Shown piece by piece: positions 44,828 to 52,230 of a stretch of 64,000 nt of DNA (the first letter of the stretch is position 1; every line of letters begins with the position of its first letter). A model generated the notes under the pieces. It had not been told where the DNA came from. It searched no databases and saw nothing but the letters and a program-made list of their open reading frames with translations. The position numbers were made by a program, and so were the translations under genes. Source of the DNA: Candidatus Sulfopaludibacter sp. SbA3 (GTDB lineage: Bacteria > Acidobacteriota > Terriglobia > Bryobacterales > Bryobacteraceae); NCBI GenBank assembly GCA_945890485.1, contig CAMDCN010000003.1, forward strand, positions 124,001-188,000, written 5' to 3'.

Positions 44828-46405
44828 ATGCTGAACAAAGTGCGCGCGTGGGTGGAGGATCGCACCGGCCTGGAATCCGGGATCAACCACTTCTTAAACG
44901 AAGATATTCCAGCGTCGAGCGGCTGGCACCAGGTGTTTGGGAGCATGGCGCTGTTCATGTTTCTGGTCCAGGTGTTCACCGGGATCATGATGGCGCTGAA
45001 CTATGCGCCCACTACCGCCGAAGCGCATAGCAGCTTGCGGTACATCCTCACCGAACTGACGGCTGGGCGTTTGATGCGAGGCTTGCACCATTGGGGCGCC
45101 AGCATGATGATCTGCATCGTTGTGCTGCACATGCTTCAGGTATTCCTGTGGGGCGCCTACAAAAAACCGCGGGAAGCGACGTGGATGCTCGGCGTAGTCC
45201 TGCTGCTCCTGACTTTGGGGTTCGGGCTCACCGGCTACCTGCTGCCTTGGGACAACCGGGCGTATTGGGGTACGGTGGTGACCACGCAGATTGCCGCCAA
45301 GGCGCCGATGATGGGCCCGTACATTCTGACGTTGCTGGGAAGCGAAGATGGCCAAATTGGTTCGGTGACCTTTGCGCGCTTTTACGCCGCGCACGTTTTG
45401 ATTCTGCCTGCGGTCACGGCGCTGTTGATCTTCCTGCACGTTTATCTCGTGCGGCGTCACGGGGTGGCCCCCGCTCCGGTGGAGACCGCACCGCCGATCA
45501 AGTTCTATCCGCGCCAAGTGTTCAAGGACACGGTGGCGATTTTCGGAATGTTCGCGCTGTTGTTTGTGCTGGCGGTGGCCGTGAGAGTACCGCTGGGCAA
45601 GTTGGCCGATCCGAATGACGTCTCGTATATCCCTCGGCCGGAATGGTACTTCCTCTTTCTCTTCCAGATCCTGAAGTATTTTGAAGGGCCGCTGGAGATC
45701 GTCGGGAGCATGATTCTGCCGGGCTTGGCGGTGCTGTTGCTCTTCCTGACGCCGTTTATCGACCGGGGCAAGGCGATCGCGCTACGGCAGCGAACGGGGG
45801 CGATCGGCGTATTGTTGCTGGCCCTGATTGGCTGGGGCGGATTGACGGCGGCGGCGCTATCGACCACGCCGCATCGGGATCCGTGGAAAGGATTCACGGC
45901 CGAAGAGATGGCGGCAATTGGAACCTTCCGGCAGTCCGACTGTTGGAAGTGCCATGCGACGACGCCGGGCGAATCGCGGACGGGGCCGAATCTGGCCGAT
46001 ATTGCCGTGCTGCGCGACCGCGATTGGCTGGTAAAGCATTTCAAAGATGCCAGCGGCGAAGCGGGTAAAGCCGTGAAGGACCTGCAGTGGCGCCGCCTGG
46101 CGACATTCCTGCCGAAGTTGGACGACGAAAACGTCGAAAGCTTGCACCGGGCGCCGCAGACGATGGTGGCTGGCGCGATGGTGTACCAACAGAACAACTG
46201 CGGGGCCTGCCACGTGATCAACGGAGCCGGGATGAAGTCCGGGCCGCCGCTGAACGGTGTGGCCAAGCGGTGGGACCGAAAGTGGATGGAAGAGCACTTC
46301 ATCGATCCGGAGAGCAAGTCGCCGGGGACCATCATGCCGGCGTACAAGTTCTCGCCCGCCGACATGACCGCGATGCTCGACTACATGATGTCGCTTACTG
46401 ACTAA
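44828..46405 (+). CDS. qcrB: Cytochrome b fused to a C-terminal di-haem cytochrome c region
   Basis: The 525-residue protein has the four-helix cytochrome b core with two b-haem His pairs in helices (LHHWGASMMICIVVLHML and FYAAHVLILPAVTALLIFLH), the quinol-site PEWY at 271-274, and helices after it. From about residue 350 the membrane part ends and two c-type haem sites appear, CWKCH at 372-376 and CGACH at 458-462. So the b and c1 functions are joined, as in some Gram-positive and deep-branching bc complexes. It passes electrons from quinol to downstream carriers and moves protons. It follows the Rieske gene directly. Confidence 0.9.
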   Translation: MLNKVRAWVEDRTGLESGINHFLNEDIPASSGWHQVFGSMALFMFLVQVFTGIMMALNYAPTTAEAHSSLRYILTELTAGRLMRGLHHWGASMMICIVVLHMLQVFLWGAYKKPREATWMLGVVLLLLTLGFGLTGYLLPWDNRAYWGTVVTTQIAAKAPMMGPYILTLLGSEDGQIGSVTFARFYAAHVLILPAVTALLIFLHVYLVRRHGVAPAPVETAPPIKFYPRQVFKDTVAIFGMFALLFVLAVAVRVPLGKLADPNDVSYIPRPEWYFLFLFQILKYFEGPLEIVGSMILPGLAVLLLFLTPFIDRGKAIALRQRTGAIGVLLLALIGWGGLTAAALSTTPHRDPWKGFTAEEMAAIGTFRQSDCWKCHATTPGESRTGPNLADIAVLRDRDWLVKHFKDASGEAGKAVKDLQWRRLATFLPKLDDENVESLHRAPQTMVAGAMVYQQNNCGACHVINGAGMKSGPPLNGVAKRWDRKWMEEHFIDPESKSPGTIMPAYKFSPADMTAMLDYMMSLTD

Positions 46406-47468
46406 GCGCTGCTTCCTGGAAAGCGTGCCGGACGGGGGAATCGTCCGAATTGGCGAAGCCGGCACGCTGAACTAACAGGAGCAGAGCGATGCCCTTCTGC
46501 GGGTCGATCCAGGCCTGCGTGCCATAGGCGCCGCCGTGGCCGTGAGAGCCGGGACTGAGAAGTTTGGTGACGCCCTGCGGTTCGCGCACGACGCACCATG
46601 CCAGGCCCCAGCCATGACCGGGGGTGAAACCGGTTTTGAGATCGCCGGACTGGATGGTCGTCATCTGCTTGACGGACTCGGACTTCAGGTATCGTTTGCC
46701 ATCGAGAGTTCCTTCGTTCAGGATCATGCGCTGAAAGCGAAGGTAGTCAGCAGCGGTGGAGAACAGGCCGCCGTTCGCGGCGGGAAATGGCTCCGGGTCG
46801 AAGCCGACGGGGAGTTCGGCGGGGCCGAGCTTGCCGGTGAGCTTATCCTTGCGCACGGGTTTCACCAGCCGGGCTTTCTGCTTGGCGGTGGGGAAGAAGG
46901 TGGTGTCCTTCATGCCGAGTGGCTCAAACAGGCGCTGCGCGAGGAACTTTTCAAACGGCATGCCAGAGGCGACCTCGACGACGTGGCCGAGCGTATTGAT
47001 GCCGGATTGGCAGTACTTCCACTGGCTGCCGGTTTCGAACTGGAGCGGTTTCGAGAGGTAGGCCGGGATGAGGTCCCCGAGCTTCTTGGCTGCGGCCCAT
47101 TCCGCCGGGGTGGCTTCCGCAAGGCCCGAGGAGTGCATCAGCAAATGCTTCAGCGTGATGGCGGGATACTTCGAGAAGGCTGGGATGTGCTTGGCGACAG
47201 GGTCGTTGACGTTGAGTTTGCCCTCCTCTTGCAGCATGAGGATAGCGGTGCCCGCGACGGGCTTGGTCATGGACGCGATCCAAAAGAGGGAATCTTTCTT
47301 AACGGCTCCGGTAGCGGCGAGGTGAGTGACGTCGGAGCGGGTGGCAATGGCGGTGACAGCCCCGTGGATCTCCTGAGCGTCAATCATCTTTTGCATGGCG
47401 GCGCGGATAGGCGCGTCCTGGCCCAAGGCCAGCGCGGGGAGGAAGACGACAGCAAGAAGGCTTCGCAT
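46395..47468 (-). CDS. Exported serine hydrolase, beta-lactamase class C / EstB-like
   Basis: The 357-residue protein has a signal peptide (MRSLLAVVFLPALALG) and the beta-lactamase fold: SMTK carries the Ser-Lys dyad, WKYCQSG is the YxN-like position, and HGHGGAYG replaces KTG. These features fit penicillin-binding-protein-like esterases and D-alanyl hydrolases rather than resistance enzymes. The Tyr motif reads YCQ rather than YSN or YAN. TACGCT lies six bases before the ATG on its strand, and the start is 25 bp from the divergent gene. Its tail overlaps the cytochrome b gene by 11 bp. Confidence 0.82.
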   Translation of the reverse strand: MRSLLAVVFLPALALGQDAPIRAAMQKMIDAQEIHGAVTAIATRSDVTHLAATGAVKKDSLFWIASMTKPVAGTAILMLQEEGKLNVNDPVAKHIPAFSKYPAITLKHLLMHSSGLAEATPAEWAAAKKLGDLIPAYLSKPLQFETGSQWKYCQSGINTLGHVVEVASGMPFEKFLAQRLFEPLGMKDTTFFPTAKQKARLVKPVRKDKLTGKLGPAELPVGFDPEPFPAANGGLFSTAADYLRFQRMILNEGTLDGKRYLKSESVKQMTTIQSGDLKTGFTPGHGWGLAWCVVREPQGVTKLLSPGSHGHGGAYGTQAWIDPQKGIALLLLVQRAGFANSDDSPVRHAFQEAALSQ

Positions 47469-47474
47469 GGCGCC

Positions 47475-47480
47475 AGCGTA
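47475..47480 (-). promoter_or_regulatory. Candidate -10 box (TACGCT) for the serine hydrolase gene
   Basis: On the minus strand TACGCT ends six bases before the ATG at 47468. It abuts the TATCAT proposed for the opposite gene, so both promoters share about ten bases. Confidence 0.35.
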
Positions 47481-47484
47481 TCAT
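47479..47484 (+). promoter_or_regulatory. Candidate -10 box (TATCAT) for the gene at 47494
   Basis: TATCAT ends nine bases before the ATG, so the leader would be about three bases. A GAAGGG run lies between but would be upstream of the predicted start of transcription. Confidence 0.35.
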
Positions 47485-47493
47485 GAAGGGTTG

Positions 47494-48573
47494 ATGCCTC
47501 AAGACTGGTTGAAACTGCGGGTGTTCCCGCTGAGCGAAAGAAAAAGCCTGACCCGGGTGGAAGACATCTTGATCGATCCGGTGAGTGATCCGAAGCCCGC
47601 GCCGGGGGCCGTGGCCGAGTGCGCGGCCAAGATATTGGCGGCGCGGGAGCGGGGGGCGGCCGTGGTTTTGTTCTACGGGGCGCACCTGCTGCGGAACGGG
47701 GCGGCACTGATACTCGACCGAATGATGGAGCGCGGATGGATCACCCATGTGGCCACGAACGGCGCCGGGACGATCCACGATTGGGAGTACGCCTGGCTGG
47801 GCCGTTCGACGGAAAGCGTGGAGGAGAACGTCGCAACGGGCACGTTCGGTTCCTGGGACGAAACGGGGAAGAGCCTGCACGTGGCGATGATGGCGGGGGC
47901 GTTACGGGGCGATGGGTATGGCGCTTCACTGGGACGGTTCATCGCCGAAGACGGGGTGACTCTGCCCGAAGCAGCAGAATTGGAACGTTTGATCCGGGAG
48001 GAACCGAGGCATCCGCTGACGGCGGCGCGCGCGGATCTACTGGCGGCCGGCCTGCCGGGAGGGCGGTATGTGGTGGACCACCGCTGGAAGCACGCGTCGA
48101 TCCTCTATCATGCCTTCCGCCATGGGGTGCCGGCGACGGTGCATCCGGGAATCGGGTACGACATTATCGCGAACCATCCGCTGTTTAACGGAGCGGTGAT
48201 CGGGCGCGGGGCGGGGACGGATTTCCGGTTACTGGGCGATACGGTGGAGGGATTGGACGGGGGCGTCGTGCTTTCGGTGGGGTCGGCGATTATGGCGCCG
48301 CAGGTGTTTGAAAAGACGCTGAGCAACGTGAACAATCTGCGGTTGGGAGCGGGGCGGGGAATTGTAGCGGGGCACGAGATCTACGTGGTGGATCTGCAGG
48401 ACGGCGGCGGCTGGGACTGGACGCAGGGCGAACCGCCGAAAACGAACCCGGCCTACTACCTGCGCTTCTGCAAGAGCTTTTCGCGGATGGGCTGCCCGAT
48501 GCACTATGTGCAGCATGACAACGCCGGGTTCGTCCACAACCTGTATCGGACGCTAGAGCGACTCGTCGCCTAG
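47494..48573 (+). CDS. Conserved protein, possibly deoxyhypusine synthase-like
   Basis: I do not firmly recognise this 359-residue protein. Its pattern VLFYGAHLLRNGAALILDRMM..., WITHVATNGAGTIHDWEYAW and SVEENVATGTFGSWDET resembles the NAD-dependent deoxyhypusine synthase-like superfamily found in some bacteria, but the catalytic Lys cannot be placed by eye. A late GAGRGIVAGHEIYVVDLQDGGGWDW block may bind a nucleotide. It has no signal peptide. The ATG at 47494 is chosen because GAAGGG precedes it and the conserved part begins there. It diverges from the serine hydrolase gene and converges on hldD (21-bp overlap). Confidence 0.4.
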   Translation: MPQDWLKLRVFPLSERKSLTRVEDILIDPVSDPKPAPGAVAECAAKILAARERGAAVVLFYGAHLLRNGAALILDRMMERGWITHVATNGAGTIHDWEYAWLGRSTESVEENVATGTFGSWDETGKSLHVAMMAGALRGDGYGASLGRFIAEDGVTLPEAAELERLIREEPRHPLTAARADLLAAGLPGGRYVVDHRWKHASILYHAFRHGVPATVHPGIGYDIIANHPLFNGAVIGRGAGTDFRLLGDTVEGLDGGVVLSVGSAIMAPQVFEKTLSNVNNLRLGAGRGIVAGHEIYVVDLQDGGGWDWTQGEPPKTNPAYYLRFCKSFSRMGCPMHYVQHDNAGFVHNLYRTLERLVA

Positions 48574-49545
48574 GCGGCGGTCGTGGTTGAGGTAGTTGCG
48601 GATATAGTCAGCGACCGAGTCGGTGAGCGGGGTGATGGCGGGGGTGTACCCGGCGCCCCTTAACTTATCGATGGTCGCGCAGGTGCGGTACTGGTATTTC
48701 CCGCGAAGGTGCTCCGGCATCGGGATGAACTCGATATTCGGTTCAAGGTCGAGGGCGGCGAAGATGGCGCGGCCGAGGTCAAGCCAGGTGTGCGCGTGGC
48801 CGGAGCCGAGGTTGAATAAGCCGCCGGCCTCGGGATTGTCGGCGAGGTGGATCGACATGGCAACGGCGTCCTTGACGTAAAGGAAGTCGCGTTGCTGGCA
48901 GCCGTCTTCGAAGTCTGGGCGATGGCTACGGAAAAGTTCGAGTTTGCCAGTCGAGCGGATCTGGTGGAAGGCCTTGTGGACGACGCTGCGCATGTCGCCC
49001 TTATGGTCTTCGTTCGGGCCGAAAACGTTGAAGTATTTCAAGCCGACGACGCGTTCGGCGAACCCGGCGCGGAGGGCGTACTGGTCGAAGAGGTGCTTCG
49101 AGTAGCCATACATGTTGAGGGGGCGGAGTGAGTCGAGGGGCAGGTCTTCCCGGAAATCGTCTTCGCGGGCGCCATACGTGGCGGCGGAGGAGGCGTACAC
49201 GAAGCGGGCGCCTTTCGAAAGAGCCCAATGCGCCAGGGTCTTCGTGTACTCAAAGTTGTTGCGCATCAAAAAGGCGGAATCTTTCTCGGTGGTGGCGGAG
49301 CAGGCGCCGAGGTGAAAGATGGTATCGACTTCGCCGAGTTGGGGGAGGGTTTGGAGGAGGTCTTCGCCGTCCACATAGTCGAGAAACTGGAGCGGCACAA
49401 GGTTGCGCCACTTCTCGGAGAGGTCGAGGCGGTCGGCGATGAGGATGTGTTGGTAGCCGAGCTGGTTCAGCTTCCAAACGATGGCACTGCCGATCATGCC
49501 GGCGCCGCCGGTGACCAGGATGCGGCGGGAGGAGTCAATGGGCAT
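48553..49545 (-). CDS. hldD: ADP-L-glycero-D-manno-heptose 6-epimerase
   Basis: The 330-residue SDR protein has GGAGMIGSAIVWKLN for NAD(P), the HldD-specific ADRLDLSEKWRNL and FHLGACSATTEKD blocks, SSAATYG with the catalytic Ser/Thr, and YGYSKHLFDQY with the Tyr-Lys pair. It makes the heptose donor for LPS inner core, which supports a Gram-negative envelope. The length is typical. The gene diverges from the DinB gene with 23 bp between the ATGs. Its end overlaps the preceding gene by 21 bp. Confidence 0.93.
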   Translation of the reverse strand: MPIDSSRRILVTGGAGMIGSAIVWKLNQLGYQHILIADRLDLSEKWRNLVPLQFLDYVDGEDLLQTLPQLGEVDTIFHLGACSATTEKDSAFLMRNNFEYTKTLAHWALSKGARFVYASSAATYGAREDDFREDLPLDSLRPLNMYGYSKHLFDQYALRAGFAERVVGLKYFNVFGPNEDHKGDMRSVVHKAFHQIRSTGKLELFRSHRPDFEDGCQQRDFLYVKDAVAMSIHLADNPEAGGLFNLGSGHAHTWLDLGRAIFAALDLEPNIEFIPMPEHLRGKYQYRTCATIDKLRGAGYTPAITPLTDSVADYIRNYLNHDRRLGDESL

Positions 49546-49555
49546 AGTAACCCGC

Positions 49556-49561
49556 TATTAT
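49556..49561 (+). promoter_or_regulatory. Candidate -10 box (TATTAT) for the DinB gene, overlapping an hldD box
   Basis: TATTAT ends seven bases before the DinB ATG at 49569. The same patch read backward gives GATAAT for hldD, with a predicted leader of about five bases. Confidence 0.4.
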
Positions 49562-49568
49562 CCCTCTT

Positions 49569-50096
49569 ATGGCTTCCTTCTTTCTTGACGAATGCACCGC
49601 TGTGCTGGAGCGGACTCCAGTGGTTTTGAATGCAATGTTGCGGGGGCTTCCGGAGGCTTGGACGTCCTGTACGGAGGGAGAGGGCACGTGGAGCCCGTAT
49701 ACGGTAGTGGGGCACCTGATCCACGGGGAGAAGGCGGACTGGATGCCGCGGTTGGCGATAATTCTTGAGCACGGGACGAGTCGTCCGTTTCCGCCATTTG
49801 ATCGGGAGGCGCAGTTTCGGGAGAGTGCGGAAAGGACGCTGGACGAGTTGCTGGACGAATTCGCCGAAAGGCGGCGCGCAAGCTTGGCTCAGCTGGCGGG
49901 GATGAACATCCGACCCGAGCAGTTGGAGCTACAAGGGATGCACCCAGCGTTTGGAACGGTGACCGCGCGGCAACTGCTGGCCACGTGGACGGCGCATGAC
50001 CTCAGCCACCTGGTGCAGGTGAACCGGACGATGGCGAAACGATACCGGACTGACGTTGGTCCGTGGGCGCAATACCTATCCGTAATGGATCGATGA
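49569..50096 (+). CDS. DinB/YfiT-like four-helix-bundle metal-binding protein
   Basis: The 175-residue helical protein has the three His positions of the DinB superfamily: VVGHLIHGEKADW (His in helix 2) and TWTAHDLSHLVQ (two His in helix 4). These usually bind Ni2+ or Zn2+. Bacterial members are often thiol-S-transferase-like or stress related; the substrate is unknown. It is the only gene before tRNA-Pro, which is on the opposite strand. Confidence 0.8.
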   Translation: MASFFLDECTAVLERTPVVLNAMLRGLPEAWTSCTEGEGTWSPYTVVGHLIHGEKADWMPRLAIILEHGTSRPFPPFDREAQFRESAERTLDELLDEFAERRRASLAQLAGMNIRPEQLELQGMHPAFGTVTARQLLATWTAHDLSHLVQVNRTMAKRYRTDVGPWAQYLSVMDR

Positions 50097-50124
50097 TGGG
50101 CTAAAAAAGCCGCTGCGCGAGAAA

Positions 50125-50201
50125 TGGTCGGGGCGAGAGGATTCGAACCTCCGGCCTCCTGGTCCCGAACCAGGCGCTCTACCAGGCTGAGCCACGCCCC
50201 G
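50125..50201 (-). tRNA. tRNA-Pro (anticodon CGG), CCA encoded
   Basis: The minus-strand 77-nt sequence folds with acceptor CGGGGCG/CGCCCCG, a D arm containing GGCTCAGCCTGGTAGAGC, anticodon stem CCTGG/CCAGG with loop TTCGGGA (anticodon CGG), T arm with GGTTCGAATCC, discriminator A and an encoded CCA. It reads proline CCG codons. Confidence 0.95.
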
Positions 50202-50284
50202 AAGCAATTAGGATAGCGCGTTCACTGCGGATTCGGCAAGAGTGATTGCTTTCCACTTCGCCTTTCGCCCTAATGGGGGACGCT

Positions 50285-51187
50285 ATGAAAATCGCATTTG
50301 TCATTGGCTGGGTGTTCTTCGCCTTGGAAGCTGTCTCTGTGGCCTCGCTGTTTTTCGCGAGGAACGCCGGCAACGACGCGGCCGGTAAGGGAATGGCGAC
50401 CGGCTTTGCCTTTGCCTCGCTTCCACTACTCCTCCTGGCTGGCGCCCTGCTGCTTTGGGCCCAAAGGTCGAACTCCGTCGGCCTGCAGTACGCCGCCCTG
50501 CTTGTTGTTTCCGTTCCATTCCTGGCCGGCGGTGGCTTGTGGGTTTCGAACTGGGCCAATGAGCGCAGCCACGAACGCAATCGCCAGGCGGCCGGCCGGT
50601 TTCCAAACGCGCATCTGACCCGGATCGCCGAGGCGTTGGACCAGAAAAACTTCGCGGACGCGGACGCCCTGCTGAAACAAGGCCCGGCCGTGGACTGGGC
50701 GGCCGTCGATGCCCACGGCAAAACGCTGCTCGAACATGCCGTGGCCCGTGTCCTCGAAGACTATAGCGGCGATGCCGGCGTGGAGGGCGTGACGATCTTA
50801 TTGAGCCATGGCGCTCCGCTGCCGAAGCCTGAAGTCGTCAGCACGATCTTTGAGGGCAACTCGCCGGGAGCCGTAGCACTGCTCGGCGCCGTTCTAAAGG
50901 CTGGCGTCGATCCGAATTCGAAGGACCGATTCGGGGAACCTTTCGTGCACCTGACCCACGTTTTCCGGGGACGGGAAAAATTGGAGCTATTGGCCCAGCA
51001 CGGGGCTGACCTGCAGGTGCTGAGCTCGCGGACCGATCGGCCCCAGTGGAATGCATTAATGACAGCGGTTGCGATGGGGAATCAGGAAGCGGCGAAGTTC
51101 CTGCTGGAACATGGCGTTTCGGCGACCTATCAGGCTCCGGACGGACAGTCGGCGGCGAAGATGATAGTGGAGCGACCGCTAAGATAG
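50285..51187 (+). CDS. Membrane protein with ankyrin-like repeats
   Basis: The 300-residue protein starts with about three hydrophobic helices (MKIAFVIGWVFFALEAVSVASLFF, FAFASLPLLLLAGALLLWA, LLVVSVPFLAGGGLWV). Its C-terminal half has loose ankyrin-type units: VDAHGKTLLEHAVARV, GVDPNSKDRFGEPFVHLTHVF and NALMTAVAMGNQEAAKFLLEHGVS. A membrane-anchored protein-binding role is likely; the partner is unknown. A GGGGGAC ribosome site precedes the ATG at 50285. No operon partner is obvious; ldhA follows 9 bp later. Confidence 0.7.
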   Translation: MKIAFVIGWVFFALEAVSVASLFFARNAGNDAAGKGMATGFAFASLPLLLLAGALLLWAQRSNSVGLQYAALLVVSVPFLAGGGLWVSNWANERSHERNRQAAGRFPNAHLTRIAEALDQKNFADADALLKQGPAVDWAAVDAHGKTLLEHAVARVLEDYSGDAGVEGVTILLSHGAPLPKPEVVSTIFEGNSPGAVALLGAVLKAGVDPNSKDRFGEPFVHLTHVFRGREKLELLAQHGADLQVLSSRTDRPQWNALMTAVAMGNQEAAKFLLEHGVSATYQAPDGQSAAKMIVERPLR

Positions 51188-51196
51188 GAAGCGGTC

Positions 51197-52174
51197 ATGC
51201 ACATCGCTTTCTTCAATACCAAACGCTACGAGAAGCAGCCGTTCGAAGAGGCCAACCGGGACGCCGGCCACGAAATTCGCTGGATCGACCTGCCACTGCG
51301 TGCCGATACGGCGGATTTGGCGAAGGGATGCGAGGCGGTCTGCGTATTCGTCAACGACCAGGTGAACGCCGCGGCGATCGGGCGGTTGGCCGAAGCCGGG
51401 GTCAAACTGGTGGCGACCCGTTCAGCGGGATACAACCATATCGATGTGCCGGCGGCGCATGCGGCGGGGTTGGCCGTGGTGAGGGTGCCGGCGTATTCGC
51501 CCTATGCCGTGGCGGAACATACTATCGCGCTGATGCTGTCACTGAATCGCCACGTCCACCGGGCGTATAGCCGCGTTCGGGACGGCAACTTCTCGCTGGA
51601 CGGGCTGTTGGGTTTTGATATGCACGGCAAGACCGTGGGGCTGATCGGCCTGGGTAAAATCGGCGCATGTACGGCGCGGATACTCAACGGCATGGGTTGC
51701 CGCGTTGTGGGCTACGATCCGTTTTCGGTGGCGGAAGGGGTGACGCCCGTGGCGCTGCCCCAGCTCCTGGCCGAGAGCGACATTGTCTCGCTGCACTGTC
51801 CATTGACGGTGGAAACGCACCATTTAATTGGCGCCGAGGCGATTGCAACGATGAAGCGGGGAGCGATGCTGATTAATACCAGCCGCGGAGCGCTGGTGGA
51901 TACCCTCGCGGTGATTGAGGCGCTGAAGTCGGGCCAACTCGGCTGGCTGGGGATCGACGTGTATGAAGAGGAGGGGGAGTTGTTCTTCTCCGATCTTTCG
52001 GAAACGGTAATTCAGGACGATGTCTTTTCCCGGCTGCTGACCTTCCCCAATGTGCTGGTAACCGGGCATCAGGCGTTCTTCACCGCGGAGGCGCTGGCGG
52101 CGATTGCGGCGGTTACGGTGCAAAATGTAAGTGAATACGAAAAGTCTGGCAGTTGTAATAATGCGATCGTCTGA
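51197..52174 (+). CDS. ldhA: D-lactate dehydrogenase (2-hydroxyacid dehydrogenase family)
   Basis: The 325-residue protein has the D-2-hydroxyacid dehydrogenase pattern: ATRSAGYNHID, the NAD-binding GLGKIG, INTSRGALVD, the catalytic Glu in YEEEGE and His in TGHQAFFT. The YEEEGELFFSDLS phrase and the TGHQAFFT ending resemble E. coli LdhA. It reduces pyruvate to D-lactate, regenerating NAD+ during oxygen limitation. An AGGAAG site lies before the ATG. The preceding gene ends 9 bp upstream, so cotranscription is possible. Confidence 0.9.
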   Translation: MHIAFFNTKRYEKQPFEEANRDAGHEIRWIDLPLRADTADLAKGCEAVCVFVNDQVNAAAIGRLAEAGVKLVATRSAGYNHIDVPAAHAAGLAVVRVPAYSPYAVAEHTIALMLSLNRHVHRAYSRVRDGNFSLDGLLGFDMHGKTVGLIGLGKIGACTARILNGMGCRVVGYDPFSVAEGVTPVALPQLLAESDIVSLHCPLTVETHHLIGAEAIATMKRGAMLINTSRGALVDTLAVIEALKSGQLGWLGIDVYEEEGELFFSDLSETVIQDDVFSRLLTFPNVLVTGHQAFFTAEALAAIAAVTVQNVSEYEKSGSCNNAIV

Positions 52175-52230
52175 GCAGGGACAAGCTTGAGTATGAGATC
52201 CTGACAGGAAATCTTCCGCTTTGAACTGAG

